A DNA stretch of 38,656 nucleotides from Planctomycetota bacterium. GTDB lineage: Bacteria > Planctomycetota > JACOTG01. The DNA is taken from the NCBI GenBank assembly GCA_016178505.1, contig JACOTG010000211.1, positions 1 through 38,656 of the forward strand, written 5' to 3'. Under the pieces are notes generated by a model. The model saw only the letters and a list, made by a program, of their open reading frames with translations, was not told the origin of the DNA and made no database searches. Made by a program: the position numbers and the translations under genes. This document shows, one piece after another, positions 1-8,202 of the stretch (positions are counted from its first letter, which is position 1; every line of letters starts with the position of its first letter).

Positions 1-2
1 AA

Positions 3-1148
3 GGCGGCGGGGGCGCGCCGTCGCTGGCGCTGGATTCGTTCGCGCTCGACGTGGGCCGCGGCGGCTCGTTGACGTTGCGTCGCGGAAACGTCGCATGGCT
101 CGAGTCGTTCGAGTGCACCGGCACGAAGTCCGGGACGGGGACGCTCGAAGCTGCGCTCCTCGCGCGCTCGCCCGCGGCATCGTCGATCGAGGGTGGCGTC
201 AGGTTCGAGGCAGCGCTCGGAATGCCGGGAGTCCCCGAGGAATCATCGAGCGGGAAGCTCGTCGTCGAGGCGCGCGCCGGCCCCGACGATCCCGGCTATC
301 ACGTTCGCGTGCAAGGCCCGACCGCCGCGGCGGCGGGGCTCGATTCGCTCGCTCTCGAAGCGACTCTCGGCGAGCCGCTCGCGTCGCATCCCGTCGTGCT
401 CGTGACCGAATCGGCGGTGCGCGCGGTGAACGGTGACGCGGCGACGAGCGACGTCGCGGGCGTCGTTCTCGGTGCGGGCGACGACCGCATCCGCATCAAG
501 GGTGCCGGAGCGACGCCGCTGCGAGTCGCGGTGGCCACGAGCGGCGGGCGAACCCGGCTTCGGTTCGAGCCGGCCGCCGGTGCGCCGCTCGCGCTCGAGT
601 TCGACATCCAAGTGTCGTTCACGGCGGAACGGGGACAGGCGAAGAGCCTTTCGATCGAGGCCGAGCAGGCCGAGCGCGACGGACGCTTCGGCGACGCGAT
701 CGCGCGTTACCGTTCGATCCTCAAGGACTTCCCTTTCAACGAAAAGGTCACGGAGGCCGCGGACGTGCGGGTGAAGGAGCTGGAGGCGCGCGTCGACAAG
801 GAAGTCGCGCGCATCGGCGCCGCACTCGCGGAAGCGCAATTCTTCGGGATGGCGCCGCTCCTCGAGAGGGTGAAGCGAGACGCCGAATCGGCGGCGCGAA
901 CCTACTCGGGCACGAAGGGCGCGGCGGACGCGACGGAAATCGCGGGGAAAGCGGCGAGTGCGCTCGAGGCGATCTCGAAGGCCAGCGTCGAGGCTCGTGC
1001 GGAAGGGCAACTGGCAAAGGGGCGCGACCTGTTGACGAGCGGCTCGAAGGCGCTCGCTTCGATCGTGCTGCGCGACGTCGTCGCGCGCTATGCGGGGACG
1101 AAGGCCGCGGAGCAGGCGAAATCTGCGCTCGCCGAGAGCGAGCACTGA
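3..1148 (+). CDS. Beta-rich protein with C-terminal TPR/coiled-coil region (5' truncated)
   Basis: The reading frame is open from the first bases of the window to a TGA at 1146-1148, so the gene begins upstream and only its last 381 residues are visible. A GTG at 51 is an internal codon rather than a convincing start. The first two thirds are beta-rich and alternating hydrophobic, resembling LamG/concanavalin-like or other beta-sandwich domains. From about nt 640 the protein turns helical and contains a TPR-like unit (AEQAERDGRFGDAIARYRS), followed by an Ala/Glu/Lys-rich coiled coil to the end. I cannot assign a family. The same mix of beta domain plus TPR recurs in the 3785-6535 gene, so it probably belongs to the same secretion/pilus-like locus, perhaps as an envelope-exposed accessory protein. 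Confidence 0.7.
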   Translation, partial: GGGGAPSLALDSFALDVGRGGSLTLRRGNVAWLESFECTGTKSGTGTLEAALLARSPAASSIEGGVRFEAALGMPGVPEESSSGKLVVEARAGPDDPGYHVRVQGPTAAAAGLDSLALEATLGEPLASHPVVLVTESAVRAVNGDAATSDVAGVVLGAGDDRIRIKGAGATPLRVAVATSGGRTRLRFEPAAGAPLALEFDIQVSFTAERGQAKSLSIEAEQAERDGRFGDAIARYRSILKDFPFNEKVTEAADVRVKELEARVDKEVARIGAALAEAQFFGMAPLLERVKRDAESAARTYSGTKGAADATEIAGKAASALEAISKASVEARAEGQLAKGRDLLTSGSKALASIVLRDVVARYAGTKAAEQAKSALAESEH

Positions 1149-1244
1149 CCGCGCGTCGCGAATCGTCGCGGAGGGTCAGGCGATGTCCGGCGAGGGTTGG
1201 TCGTCGCTGATCGTCGGGTCTCGAGTCTGTAGAGTTGATCGGTG

Positions 1245-1264
1245 GCTCGCGCTCGGGCGCGAGC
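1245..1264 (+). other. Perfect hairpin in the 1149-1291 intergenic gap
   Basis: An 8-bp inverted repeat GCTCGCGC/GCGCGAGC encloses a TCGG tetraloop. It lies in the 143-base gap between the truncated upstream gene and the PilM-like gene. There is no T-tract behind it, so it is not a typical intrinsic terminator. It may be a processing or mRNA-stability hairpin. Its presence supports reading 1235-1291 as untranslated and placing the next start at 1292. Confidence 0.4.
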
Positions 1265-1291
1265 GACGGGTCGGGAAAGAGAGCGAGGGCG

Positions 1292-2983
1292 TTGGCAACG
1301 AGCGGTCTCGGCATCGACTTCGGCTCGGACTCGTTCAAGGCCGTTGCCGTCCGGCGCAAGGGCAAGGAGATCCAGGTCACTCGGATCGTCCGCACAGCGG
1401 TCGCGCGAAACGCGCGCACCGGATCGGCCGAAGCCGGGCCGCGCGAGTGCGTCGCGAGCCTCGCCGAAGCGGGAATCAAGCGCGGCCGCGCGGTGATCGG
1501 ACTCACCGGGCGCGACGCGATTCTTCGCTACACGCAAGTGCCTCCGATGCCCGAGCATCGCCTGCGTTCGCTCATGGCGTTCGAAGTTCGCGAGATCGCC
1601 GAAAAAGCCGGCGGGGGAGTCGCATCGGATTATCGGCCGATGACCTTCACTGCGGACGAAGCCGGGGAATCGACGGTCGTCGTGGGACTCGCGAAGGAAG
1701 CGTTCCTCGAGGAGCGGTTCTCTCCGCTCGGTGCGGCCGGAATCACGCCGCTCTTCGCGTGCCCCGACTCGTTGGGGCTCTACAACTCGTTCCTGCGGTT
1801 CGGCCCCTTCCGAGCCGGCGAAACGACGCTTCTCCTGGACATCGGCGCCGACAACACGGATCTCGCGATCCAGCGCGACGGCGATCTCCTGTTCGCGCGA
1901 AACCTCTCCGTCGGTGGACGCGCGTTCACCGAAGCGATCATGGCTGCGCTCGGCGTCGACTGGGCGAAAGGCGAGGAACTCAAGCGTTCCAAAGCCACCG
2001 CGGCTCCGCCGGGTCAGGCGCGCTATTCGGATCCGACCGCCGAAAAGGCGAGCCGCGCTCTCGCAGGGCCGAGCGGTCAGATCTTCTCGCTCGCGCAATC
2101 GACCGTGGCGTTTTGTCGCACGCAGACGAAGATCACGGATCTGCGAATCGATCGCATCTACGTCTCGGGCGGCGGCGCTTCGCTGCGCGGACTTCCCGAA
2201 TATCTCGCGGCGAACTTCGGCGTTCCGTGCGAGCGGTTCGATCCGCTTCGCTCTCTCGATCTCGGATCGTTGCCGCCCGACGAGGCGGAAGCCGCGAAGC
2301 AAGCGCCGTGGGAGCTGGCGGTGCCGCTCGGTCTCGCCGCGACGTCGATCGAAGAGCGGTTCTTCAAGCTCGCGATCGTCCCCGAGACGGTGCGCAAGAA
2401 GCGAACGCTCGTGCAGCGCACGAGCTTTCTCATCGCAGCGGGCGTGCTCGCGGTGATCTACCTCGCGGCCGCGGCGGTGATCGGCAACCACGACGTCGCG
2501 GTTGCGAGCGAGGGCGTCGCCGCACTTCAATCGCGCGACACGGCCTTGTCGAAGGACGCGCAGCGGTACGAGGCACTTCGCACCGAGGCGTCGACGCTCG
2601 CCGAGCGCGTCGATCGACTCGCCGAGCGCGTGAACCCGTCGGCGGACTTCGTGCGCGGGCTCGGCGTGACGCAGCGGCTCCTCCACGAGTACGAAGAGCT
2701 GTGGATCAAGCTCGCGATGATCAAGCCCGCAACCACGACGACCGCGTCGAAGAGCGGCGCGTCCGGCGCGACCGCGCAGTCGATCTTGCAGCCCCACGAA
2801 ATCTACCTCGAGGGCGCCGGCCGCGAGAGCGGTCGCGACCTCAACACCGTTCTCACCGAGTTTCGCCAGAAGCTGAAGGCGTCTCCGGGGGTTGCCGACG
2901 TGCAGTACAGCGTCGAGCGCGCGAAGACGTTCAAGATGCACATCTGGTTCGAGAAGCCGCCCGGGCCGGGAGACAAGCCGTGA
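1292..2983 (+). CDS. PilM/GspL-like actin-fold pilus/secretion assembly protein with C-terminal membrane segment
   Basis: Product of 563 residues. The N-terminal part is an actin/FtsA/PilM-like ATPase fold: phosphate-1 motif LGIDFGSDSFKAVAV near residue 5, phosphate-2 motif LLLDIGADNTDLAI near 181, and an adenosine-type motif YVSGGGASLRGLPEYL near 288. A single transmembrane helix at about 379-400 is followed by a coiled coil and a PilN-like periplasmic tail. It therefore looks like PilM and PilN in one chain, the architecture of T2SS GspL. In that family the protein couples the cytoplasmic ATPase to the inner-membrane platform. I prefer TTG 1292, behind a purine-rich stretch, because the conserved fold begins immediately after it. 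A longer TTG start at 1235 would add 19 unconserved residues over a hairpin. It overlaps the next gene by 4 bases. Confidence 0.75.
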   Translation: MATSGLGIDFGSDSFKAVAVRRKGKEIQVTRIVRTAVARNARTGSAEAGPRECVASLAEAGIKRGRAVIGLTGRDAILRYTQVPPMPEHRLRSLMAFEVREIAEKAGGGVASDYRPMTFTADEAGESTVVVGLAKEAFLEERFSPLGAAGITPLFACPDSLGLYNSFLRFGPFRAGETTLLLDIGADNTDLAIQRDGDLLFARNLSVGGRAFTEAIMAALGVDWAKGEELKRSKATAAPPGQARYSDPTAEKASRALAGPSGQIFSLAQSTVAFCRTQTKITDLRIDRIYVSGGGASLRGLPEYLAANFGVPCERFDPLRSLDLGSLPPDEAEAAKQAPWELAVPLGLAATSIEERFFKLAIVPETVRKKRTLVQRTSFLIAAGVLAVIYLAAAAVIGNHDVAVASEGVAALQSRDTALSKDAQRYEALRTEASTLAERVDRLAERVNPSADFVRGLGVTQRLLHEYEELWIKLAMIKPATTTTASKSGASGATAQSILQPHEIYLEGAGRESGRDLNTVLTEFRQKLKASPGVADVQYSVERAKTFKMHIWFEKPPGPGDKP

Positions 2984-3768
2984 ACTTCAGCGCCATCTGG
3001 GCCGAGCATCGCCGATTCATCCTCGTCGTCGTCGCGTCGCTCGTCTTGTTCCTGATCGCGGACTCGATCCTCGGCTCCGTTTTCTTCTCGAAGGCCGAGA
3101 CGACTGGTCAGCGCGAAAAGCGTCTCGCGCAGTCTCTGCGGACGCGAAAGGCGGCGACGAAGGCGGACATCGAAGCGATCACGCAGAAGCGCGACGAGTT
3201 CAAGAAGAAGTTCGACGAGTACCGCACGCGCTTCGACTTCCAGACCGCGCCCGATTGCGTGCTGAAGGCAGACGAGCGCGACTTCGACGTCTTCTACAAC
3301 ACGCGATTCCAGAAGACGCGCGAGGAAATCGTCGAGGGCGCGGCATCGGTCGACGTCGACATCGATCCGACCCTCGGCTTGCCGGAGGGCACGCCGGCGA
3401 CGCGCGACGAGGTACGCGACGCGCTGCGCTCGCTCGACCTCGTGCGCCGTCTCTGCCGCGCCGCGATCGACGCGCGCGTGCGAGCGGTCCGCGACATTCG
3501 CGCCAGCAAGACCACGGGCCCCGCCGGTCGCGGCGCGACCAGCGGCTGGACGGACGCGCCGTTCCTCAAGGAAACGGAAGTGACGATGCTCGTCGACGGA
3601 AACGCGTCGTCGATCGTCGCGTTCCTCGAGGCGATCCAGCGCCCGCCGAACTCGTTCTTGCTCAAGGAATCGCGCATCGACGTGGACAAGAAGGACACGA
3701 GGCTCGCGCACGCGGACCTTCGCGTCGTGGGGCTCGGGTTCGAAGCGGACAAGGGTGACGCGCCGTGA
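2980..3768 (+). CDS. PilO/GspM-like inner-membrane assembly protein
   Basis: Product of 262 residues. It starts at GTG 2980 inside the stop of the upstream gene (GTGA overlap), indicating translational coupling. One N-terminal transmembrane helix (about residues 12-32) is followed by a charged coiled coil (about 38-85). A periplasmic domain with a short ferredoxin-like alpha/beta tail follows (pattern VTMLVDGNASSIVAFLEAI, ending in a beta strand). This layout, and the position directly after a PilM/PilN-like gene, match PilO of type IV pili and GspM of type II secretion. Those proteins pair with PilN or the GspL periplasmic domain in the alignment subcomplex. Sequence identity to any named PilO cannot be judged by eye, so the call rests on topology and context. 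Confidence 0.6.
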   Translation: MNFSAIWAEHRRFILVVVASLVLFLIADSILGSVFFSKAETTGQREKRLAQSLRTRKAATKADIEAITQKRDEFKKKFDEYRTRFDFQTAPDCVLKADERDFDVFYNTRFQKTREEIVEGAASVDVDIDPTLGLPEGTPATRDEVRDALRSLDLVRRLCRAAIDARVRAVRDIRASKTTGPAGRGATSGWTDAPFLKETEVTMLVDGNASSIVAFLEAIQRPPNSFLLKESRIDVDKKDTRLAHADLRVVGLGFEADKGDAP

Positions 3769-3784
3769 CATTGGGGATCCGTTC

Positions 3785-6535
3785 ATGCGCCTGAACCGCG
3801 AACAGTGGGTTTTCGTCGCGACGGTCGCGCTCGTCGGCCTCTGCGTTTGGCCCGTGGTCTCGTCGTATCGCAACGCGCCGCTGGCGGTGCCGAAGTCCCA
3901 GCCCGTCGATCCCGTGGTCATCGCGGCGCGCGCGGGTCGTCCTCTCAAGCCCGACGAGCCCGTTTGGGACCTCGACGGCCGGAACATCTTCGCGGAGCCG
4001 CGCGAGGAAGAGGATCTTCGACCCCTCGAGCTTCCGTTGCCGCCGCTCCCCGAACGTCCGTGGATCCAGCCTCCGATTCCTCCCGACACGAGATATGGCG
4101 ACGTTCCGATGCCGAGCGTGATCGCGTCCTTGCGGGTGCCGCAATCGGCGGCCGCGCCGGCGTCGGCATCCGAAGAGCCGAAGGAAAGCTCGGGCGGCGG
4201 CGCTCCGGCCGTCGGCGCGAACGGCGACGACGAGAAAAAGGATACAGAAGCCGGAGACAAGGACGAAAAGAAGCCGGCGAACGCAGCGAGCGACGACAAG
4301 AAGGGCGGCGCGCCGGTTCCGAGACCCGGCCCGGAGCGAACGAACGAGGAGATCTACGATCGCATCCACAACGGAACGGACGTCGTATGGGGCAAGGTCG
4401 TGCTCGCCGCGGGGGAGGATCCGCTCGCGAACGCGACGGAGGACGAAAGGGAACCGGGGCGCTTCGTCGTCGGAGCGAGCGGAGGACCGATCAAGTTCCG
4501 CGTCGTCGACCTAAAGACTGGAAAGTTCTCGGGACAACGACCGTTCACGACGGGCGGCTCGGGCCCTTCAGCCGTGACGTTCGAGCTGGCGGCGACGCCG
4601 GAGAACCAATATCGAATTCGCCTGAAGCGCGTGAAGTCGGACATCGAGAAGCAGCGGCTCGGGCTCGCGCGCTGGTGCGAGGAGCAAAAGCTCTACGCGC
4701 ATGCGTTCGAACAGTATCGCCTCGTGCAGTCGACGGACCCGGCGATCGTCCGCGAGGCGGCGCTCGGTGCCGCACGCTCCGCTGAAGCCCTTTGGCGATT
4801 CGACGACGCGCAGGCCGCGCTCGACGCCGCGATCGCGAAGATTCCCGAGGATGCGCCGCTCTACGCCGCGTCCGGCCGCATCCAGGATCGGCTCGGTCTC
4901 ACCGACGTCGCCGAGGCGTCGCTTCGGCACGCGCTGAAGATCGATCCCGGGCAATGGGCGGCCGCGCTACGGCTCGCGTGGCTCGAATCGACGAGCGGCG
5001 ATCGCGAGGACGCACGCGAACTCTTCCAAAAGGTCGCGAGCGGCTCGTCCGTGCCCGACGAGAAGTCGGAAGCGCAAGGCGGACTCGCGCGGTTGCAACT
5101 GCAGGCGGGCAAGTTCGACGAAGCGCTCGCTGCGGCGTCCCGCGCCGACGAGCTTCGACCGACGGCCGAGACGTTGGTGCTTCGCGCCGCGATCCTCGAT
5201 GCGAAGGGCGATCGTGCCGGCGCCGACAAGGCCGTCGACGAGGCGCTCAGCCGCGATGCGGACTGCGCGTCTGCGCTCACCGCCAAGGCGATCGCGCAGG
5301 CGCGGTCGGCGACGCCCGACGCCGCCCTCGCGACCGCCGAAAAGGCTTGGGCCGCGGATCCCGCTCACCCGTTCTGGGCGCTCGTCGCGAAGGGGTGCGC
5401 GCTCCTGAAGCTCGGCAAGCAAGAAGAAGCACTCGTCGCGTTCCGTGATGCGAACCTCGCCGCGCCGCGCCAATCGTTCGGCCACTACGAGCTCGGCCGC
5501 TTTTCCCTCCTTCGAGGCAACGTCGACGCCGCACAGGAGTCTCTTTCGAAAGCGCTCGCGCTCGCTCCCGACTTCGTAGAGTGCGCGTTCGATCTCGCCG
5601 ATTCTTCGCTTCGCGAAGACGACCGCGAATCCGCACAGCGCTACCTTCGCTATGCGGCCGCGTTCGGGCCCGAGACTCCCGAGTCGCTCGGGCTCCTCGG
5701 CTACTCGTATCTCGAGCAGAAGAAGCCCGCCGACGCCGAGGTAGCGTTCGAAAAGGTCCGCGAGAAGATCCCGGGCGATCCGCTCGCGACGACCGCGCTC
5801 GCCTACATCCAGTACCGCAAGGGGGGCGACGGCGTCTTTCGCGCGGTCGAGACGTTCAAGGAACTCGCCGATCAGTTCGCGAAGAAGCCGGGTGATCCGT
5901 TCTGCGCGTACGCGCGCGCGTGGCGCGAGGCGATCCGCGACAACATCAGCAAGGTCGAGTGGCACGACTCGTTCGCCCGCGATCAGATCAAGGGCGGATG
6001 GGTGGAGACGCAGAAGAACGGGTTGACGGTGGCGCTCGACAAGCAGCGCGTTCGCATCGGCGGGACACAACGAAAAGAAGGCGACATCGCGTCGCTCGAC
6101 AAGCCGTTCGAGGGCGCGCGGATCCTGCGATACGAGGTGTCGATCGAAGTGCCGGCCAACACGAAGGTGTATTGCGGCGCATCCCTGACCAAGGAATCGG
6201 CGAACCAGACCGACGGCATCTACTTCGGGAAGGACGAAACGGGGCGCATCGTTTGGCGCTCGGTGAGGCAGGGGAAGCCCGGGGACTGGATAGTCGTCGA
6301 GGGCGCCTCGTGGCCAGGAGACGGCAAGGCCGTGATCGGGATCGAGCGCGTCTTGGCCGACTCGGGCGGCTGGAGGCTCACGCTCAACGGCAAGCCGGTC
6401 GTCCCTCTGCTGCCGGGCGATGCGCTCGCCCCTCGACTGGCGGGACCGTGGCGGCTCGGCGTTTTCGGTCAGGCGAATCTCGGCGTCGATTGGCAGGTCT
6501 TCGCGGACGACGTTCGCGTTCTCATGACGAGATAG
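3785..6535 (+). CDS. PilP/GspC-like membrane anchor fused to TPR array and C-terminal beta domain
   Basis: Product of 916 residues. One transmembrane helix sits at about 8-26. A proline-rich periplasmic linker follows, with a segment resembling the GspC/PilP homology region (WDLDGRNIFAEP at about 60, then VIASLRV). Next comes a low-complexity Lys/Asp/Glu linker at about 140-190. From about 290 to 690 there is a long array of TPR-type helical repeats. The last about 190 residues are a beta-rich domain with regularly spaced Trp and Gly, resembling a LamG/jelly-roll module. In T2SS and T4P the GspC/PilP protein links the inner-membrane platform to the secretin; here it may also scaffold other proteins through its TPRs. 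ATG 3785 has GGGGAT six bases upstream. A GTG at 3755 would overlap the preceding gene by 14 bases and is the alternative start. Confidence 0.6.
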   Translation: MRLNREQWVFVATVALVGLCVWPVVSSYRNAPLAVPKSQPVDPVVIAARAGRPLKPDEPVWDLDGRNIFAEPREEEDLRPLELPLPPLPERPWIQPPIPPDTRYGDVPMPSVIASLRVPQSAAAPASASEEPKESSGGGAPAVGANGDDEKKDTEAGDKDEKKPANAASDDKKGGAPVPRPGPERTNEEIYDRIHNGTDVVWGKVVLAAGEDPLANATEDEREPGRFVVGASGGPIKFRVVDLKTGKFSGQRPFTTGGSGPSAVTFELAATPENQYRIRLKRVKSDIEKQRLGLARWCEEQKLYAHAFEQYRLVQSTDPAIVREAALGAARSAEALWRFDDAQAALDAAIAKIPEDAPLYAASGRIQDRLGLTDVAEASLRHALKIDPGQWAAALRLAWLESTSGDREDARELFQKVASGSSVPDEKSEAQGGLARLQLQAGKFDEALAAASRADELRPTAETLVLRAAILDAKGDRAGADKAVDEALSRDADCASALTAKAIAQARSATPDAALATAEKAWAADPAHPFWALVAKGCALLKLGKQEEALVAFRDANLAAPRQSFGHYELGRFSLLRGNVDAAQESLSKALALAPDFVECAFDLADSSLREDDRESAQRYLRYAAAFGPETPESLGLLGYSYLEQKKPADAEVAFEKVREKIPGDPLATTALAYIQYRKGGDGVFRAVETFKELADQFAKKPGDPFCAYARAWREAIRDNISKVEWHDSFARDQIKGGWVETQKNGLTVALDKQRVRIGGTQRKEGDIASLDKPFEGARILRYEVSIEVPANTKVYCGASLTKESANQTDGIYFGKDETGRIVWRSVRQGKPGDWIVVEGASWPGDGKAVIGIERVLADSGGWRLTLNGKPVVPLLPGDALAPRLAGPWRLGVFGQANLGVDWQVFADDVRVLMTR

Positions 6536-6548
6536 GCGTGGTGAAGCG

Positions 6549-7223
6549 GTGAGGAAGATCGCGCTGCATCCCGACTCGCGAACGGCGGGCTTCACGATGA
6601 TCGAGCTCCTCGTCGTGATCGCGATCATCGGGGTACTGCTCCTCTTCCTGGTGCCGAGGATTTTCACCATGCGGACGGCGGGCGAGCGCAACGCCCAGGG
6701 CGCCGAGATCCAACAGATCAAGACGGCGATCGAGGCGTATCGCCATGACCCTAGTTACGGCGACCTGCCACCGACGTCGGCGGCGCTGGCCGCGTTCGCT
6801 CCGAAGAACGGGAACCTGGCGCCGAACGACGTGAACCTCGGAATCGAAAGCTTGGTCCTCCACTTCAACCAGAAAGACTTCCACGGCGAGAACCCGTTCG
6901 CGTCGATGATGGCCGCCATCGCGAAGACGAACACCGACGGCGACTCTGCTTCCGTGAACGTCACGTCGTTCGGGACCAACGAGCTCTTCGAGTGCCCCGA
7001 CAAGTGGGGAAACCCGCTCGTGTACTTCCGCCTTCGCGATTTCGCGGACCGGAAGAAGGAGCAGAAGATCCGCCTCCCCGACGGCACCGATCTGAGCGTG
7101 GCGCCGATGTGGGACGACAAGCTCAACCGATTCGCGGGCTACGAAGACGGCTTCCAGATCCTCTCGCTCGGGCCGGACGGCAAGTACGGCACCGCCGACG
7201 ACGTGACCAGCTGGGAGCCATAG
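6549..7223 (+). CDS. gspG: Type II secretion major pseudopilin GspG-like
   Basis: Product of 224 residues from GTG 6549. It has a short basic leader, then a prepilin cleavage site G14|F15 with Glu at mature position 5 (GFTMIELLVVIAIIGVL), the class III prepilin signal. The C-terminal half has two GspG hallmarks. The first is CPDKWGNPLVYF, equivalent to the D-x-WGNPY segment. The second is SLGPDGKYGTADDV, equivalent to the calcium-binding loop near the end of GspG. GspG forms the shaft of the pseudopilus after processing by a prepilin peptidase not seen here. At 224 residues it is longer than the usual roughly 140; the extra sequence lies between the N-terminal helix and the WGNP segment. It is followed two bases later by the GspH-like gene. 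Confidence 0.8.
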   Translation: MRKIALHPDSRTAGFTMIELLVVIAIIGVLLLFLVPRIFTMRTAGERNAQGAEIQQIKTAIEAYRHDPSYGDLPPTSAALAAFAPKNGNLAPNDVNLGIESLVLHFNQKDFHGENPFASMMAAIAKTNTDGDSASVNVTSFGTNELFECPDKWGNPLVYFRLRDFADRKKEQKIRLPDGTDLSVAPMWDDKLNRFAGYEDGFQILSLGPDGKYGTADDVTSWEP

Positions 7224-7225
7224 CC

Positions 7226-8197
7226 ATGAAGTCGTATCGCCACCGCGCTCACGGGTTCACGCTGCTCGAGATGCTGGTGGTGCTCTCGATCATCAGCATG
7301 CTCATGGGGCTCGGGGTTGGCGTGTACCTCCGCATCACCGCGAACTTGACGCCGTCGCTCGCGATCGGCCGGATCAAGACGCTCCTTCGACAGGCGCGCA
7401 ACACCGCGCTGCGCGAGGCGTCGCCGTCCGTGGTGACCGTCGACGTCAAGGAGCAAACCGTGCTCGCGACGGCGAGCCGAACGGTTGCTTACTGGCACTG
7501 CGAGGACGGCGAGGGTGCGTTCGGCCGAAACCTGTCGCCGGTCCGCGGAGCCTTCGTCGCCGGCGGGCGAATCGGCAACGCGCTCAAGATCGAGGAGGGC
7601 GGCTACGCGGACGCGGGCACGGGACCCGAGCTCGACGTGCGAGAGGGGCTGTCGATCGAGGCGTACGTGAAGCCGGATTCCGTGCGCGCGCAGACGATCG
7701 CACGGAAAGGCGAGGCGTACGTGTTCGGGATCACCGGCGATGGCTATCTGACCGCTCACCTCTCTCTCGCCGGAGGCTCGCGCGAGGAGCTGGTGGCGGA
7801 AAAGGGCGCGATTCCCGACGACCGATGGAGCCGCGTCGGAGTCCTCTACAACCGGGTCGTCCTCGCGCTCTACGTCGACGGGCGCGAAGTCGCGCGAAAG
7901 GAAGTGACGCGACGCCTCGAGCCCGAGCCGACGGCGACGTTCACGATCGGCGCGAAGTCCGGCACGTTCGTCGGGCTCGTCGACGAAGTTCGAGTGCGCG
8001 AGATCCTGGCATCGGAAGCCGTTCACATGCCGCAGGAGCTGCAGCTCGTGGGCGGTGGCGACTCGATCGTCGTGTTCGACGCGGCGGGCGGGCTCGACCC
8101 CGAGTGGCATGCCGGTCCGGTGAAGATCCCCATGAAGCTGGCCCTTGGTGGCGAAGCCCGACAGGTTTCCGTGAGCGTTCTCGGAACCGTGGAGTGA
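7226..8197 (+). CDS. GspH-type pseudopilin fused to a LamG/concanavalin-like domain
   Basis: Product of 323 residues from ATG 7226, two bases after the GspG stop, with GGGAG upstream. The prepilin signal is G10|F11 with Glu15 (GFTLLEMLVVLSIISML). The segment to about residue 75 (IGRIKTLLRQARNTALREAS) resembles the GspH/FimT helix. Residues about 86-265 are a LamG-like jelly roll. It opens with VAYWHCEDGEGAFGRN, then has GGRIGNALKIEEGGYADAG, a WSRVGVLYNR strand and a closing GLVDEVRVREILAS. The remaining residues return to a pseudopilin-like tail. GspH is a minor pseudopilin at the pseudopilus tip. A LamG insert would place a possible glycan- or protein-binding domain there. The fusion is read directly from one uninterrupted frame. 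Confidence 0.75.
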   Translation: MKSYRHRAHGFTLLEMLVVLSIISMLMGLGVGVYLRITANLTPSLAIGRIKTLLRQARNTALREASPSVVTVDVKEQTVLATASRTVAYWHCEDGEGAFGRNLSPVRGAFVAGGRIGNALKIEEGGYADAGTGPELDVREGLSIEAYVKPDSVRAQTIARKGEAYVFGITGDGYLTAHLSLAGGSREELVAEKGAIPDDRWSRVGVLYNRVVLALYVDGREVARKEVTRRLEPEPTATFTIGAKSGTFVGLVDEVRVREILASEAVHMPQELQLVGGGDSIVVFDAAGGLDPEWHAGPVKIPMKLALGGEARQVSVSVLGTVE

Positions 8198-8202
8198 TTC
8201 AC

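Noticed and set aside
1207-1235. Promoter-like CTGATC-17-TAGAGT upstream of the PilM-like gene
   Set aside because: The -35 box matches consensus at only three of six positions; the pseudopilin unit may be transcribed from further upstream.
1088-2941. Minus-strand frame of about 617 codons opposite the PilM-like gene
   Set aside because: Composition is Arg/Glu-rich without motifs; the plus frame carries actin-fold signatures. Same for long antisense frames opposite 4967-6721, 26580-28379 and 23073-24206.
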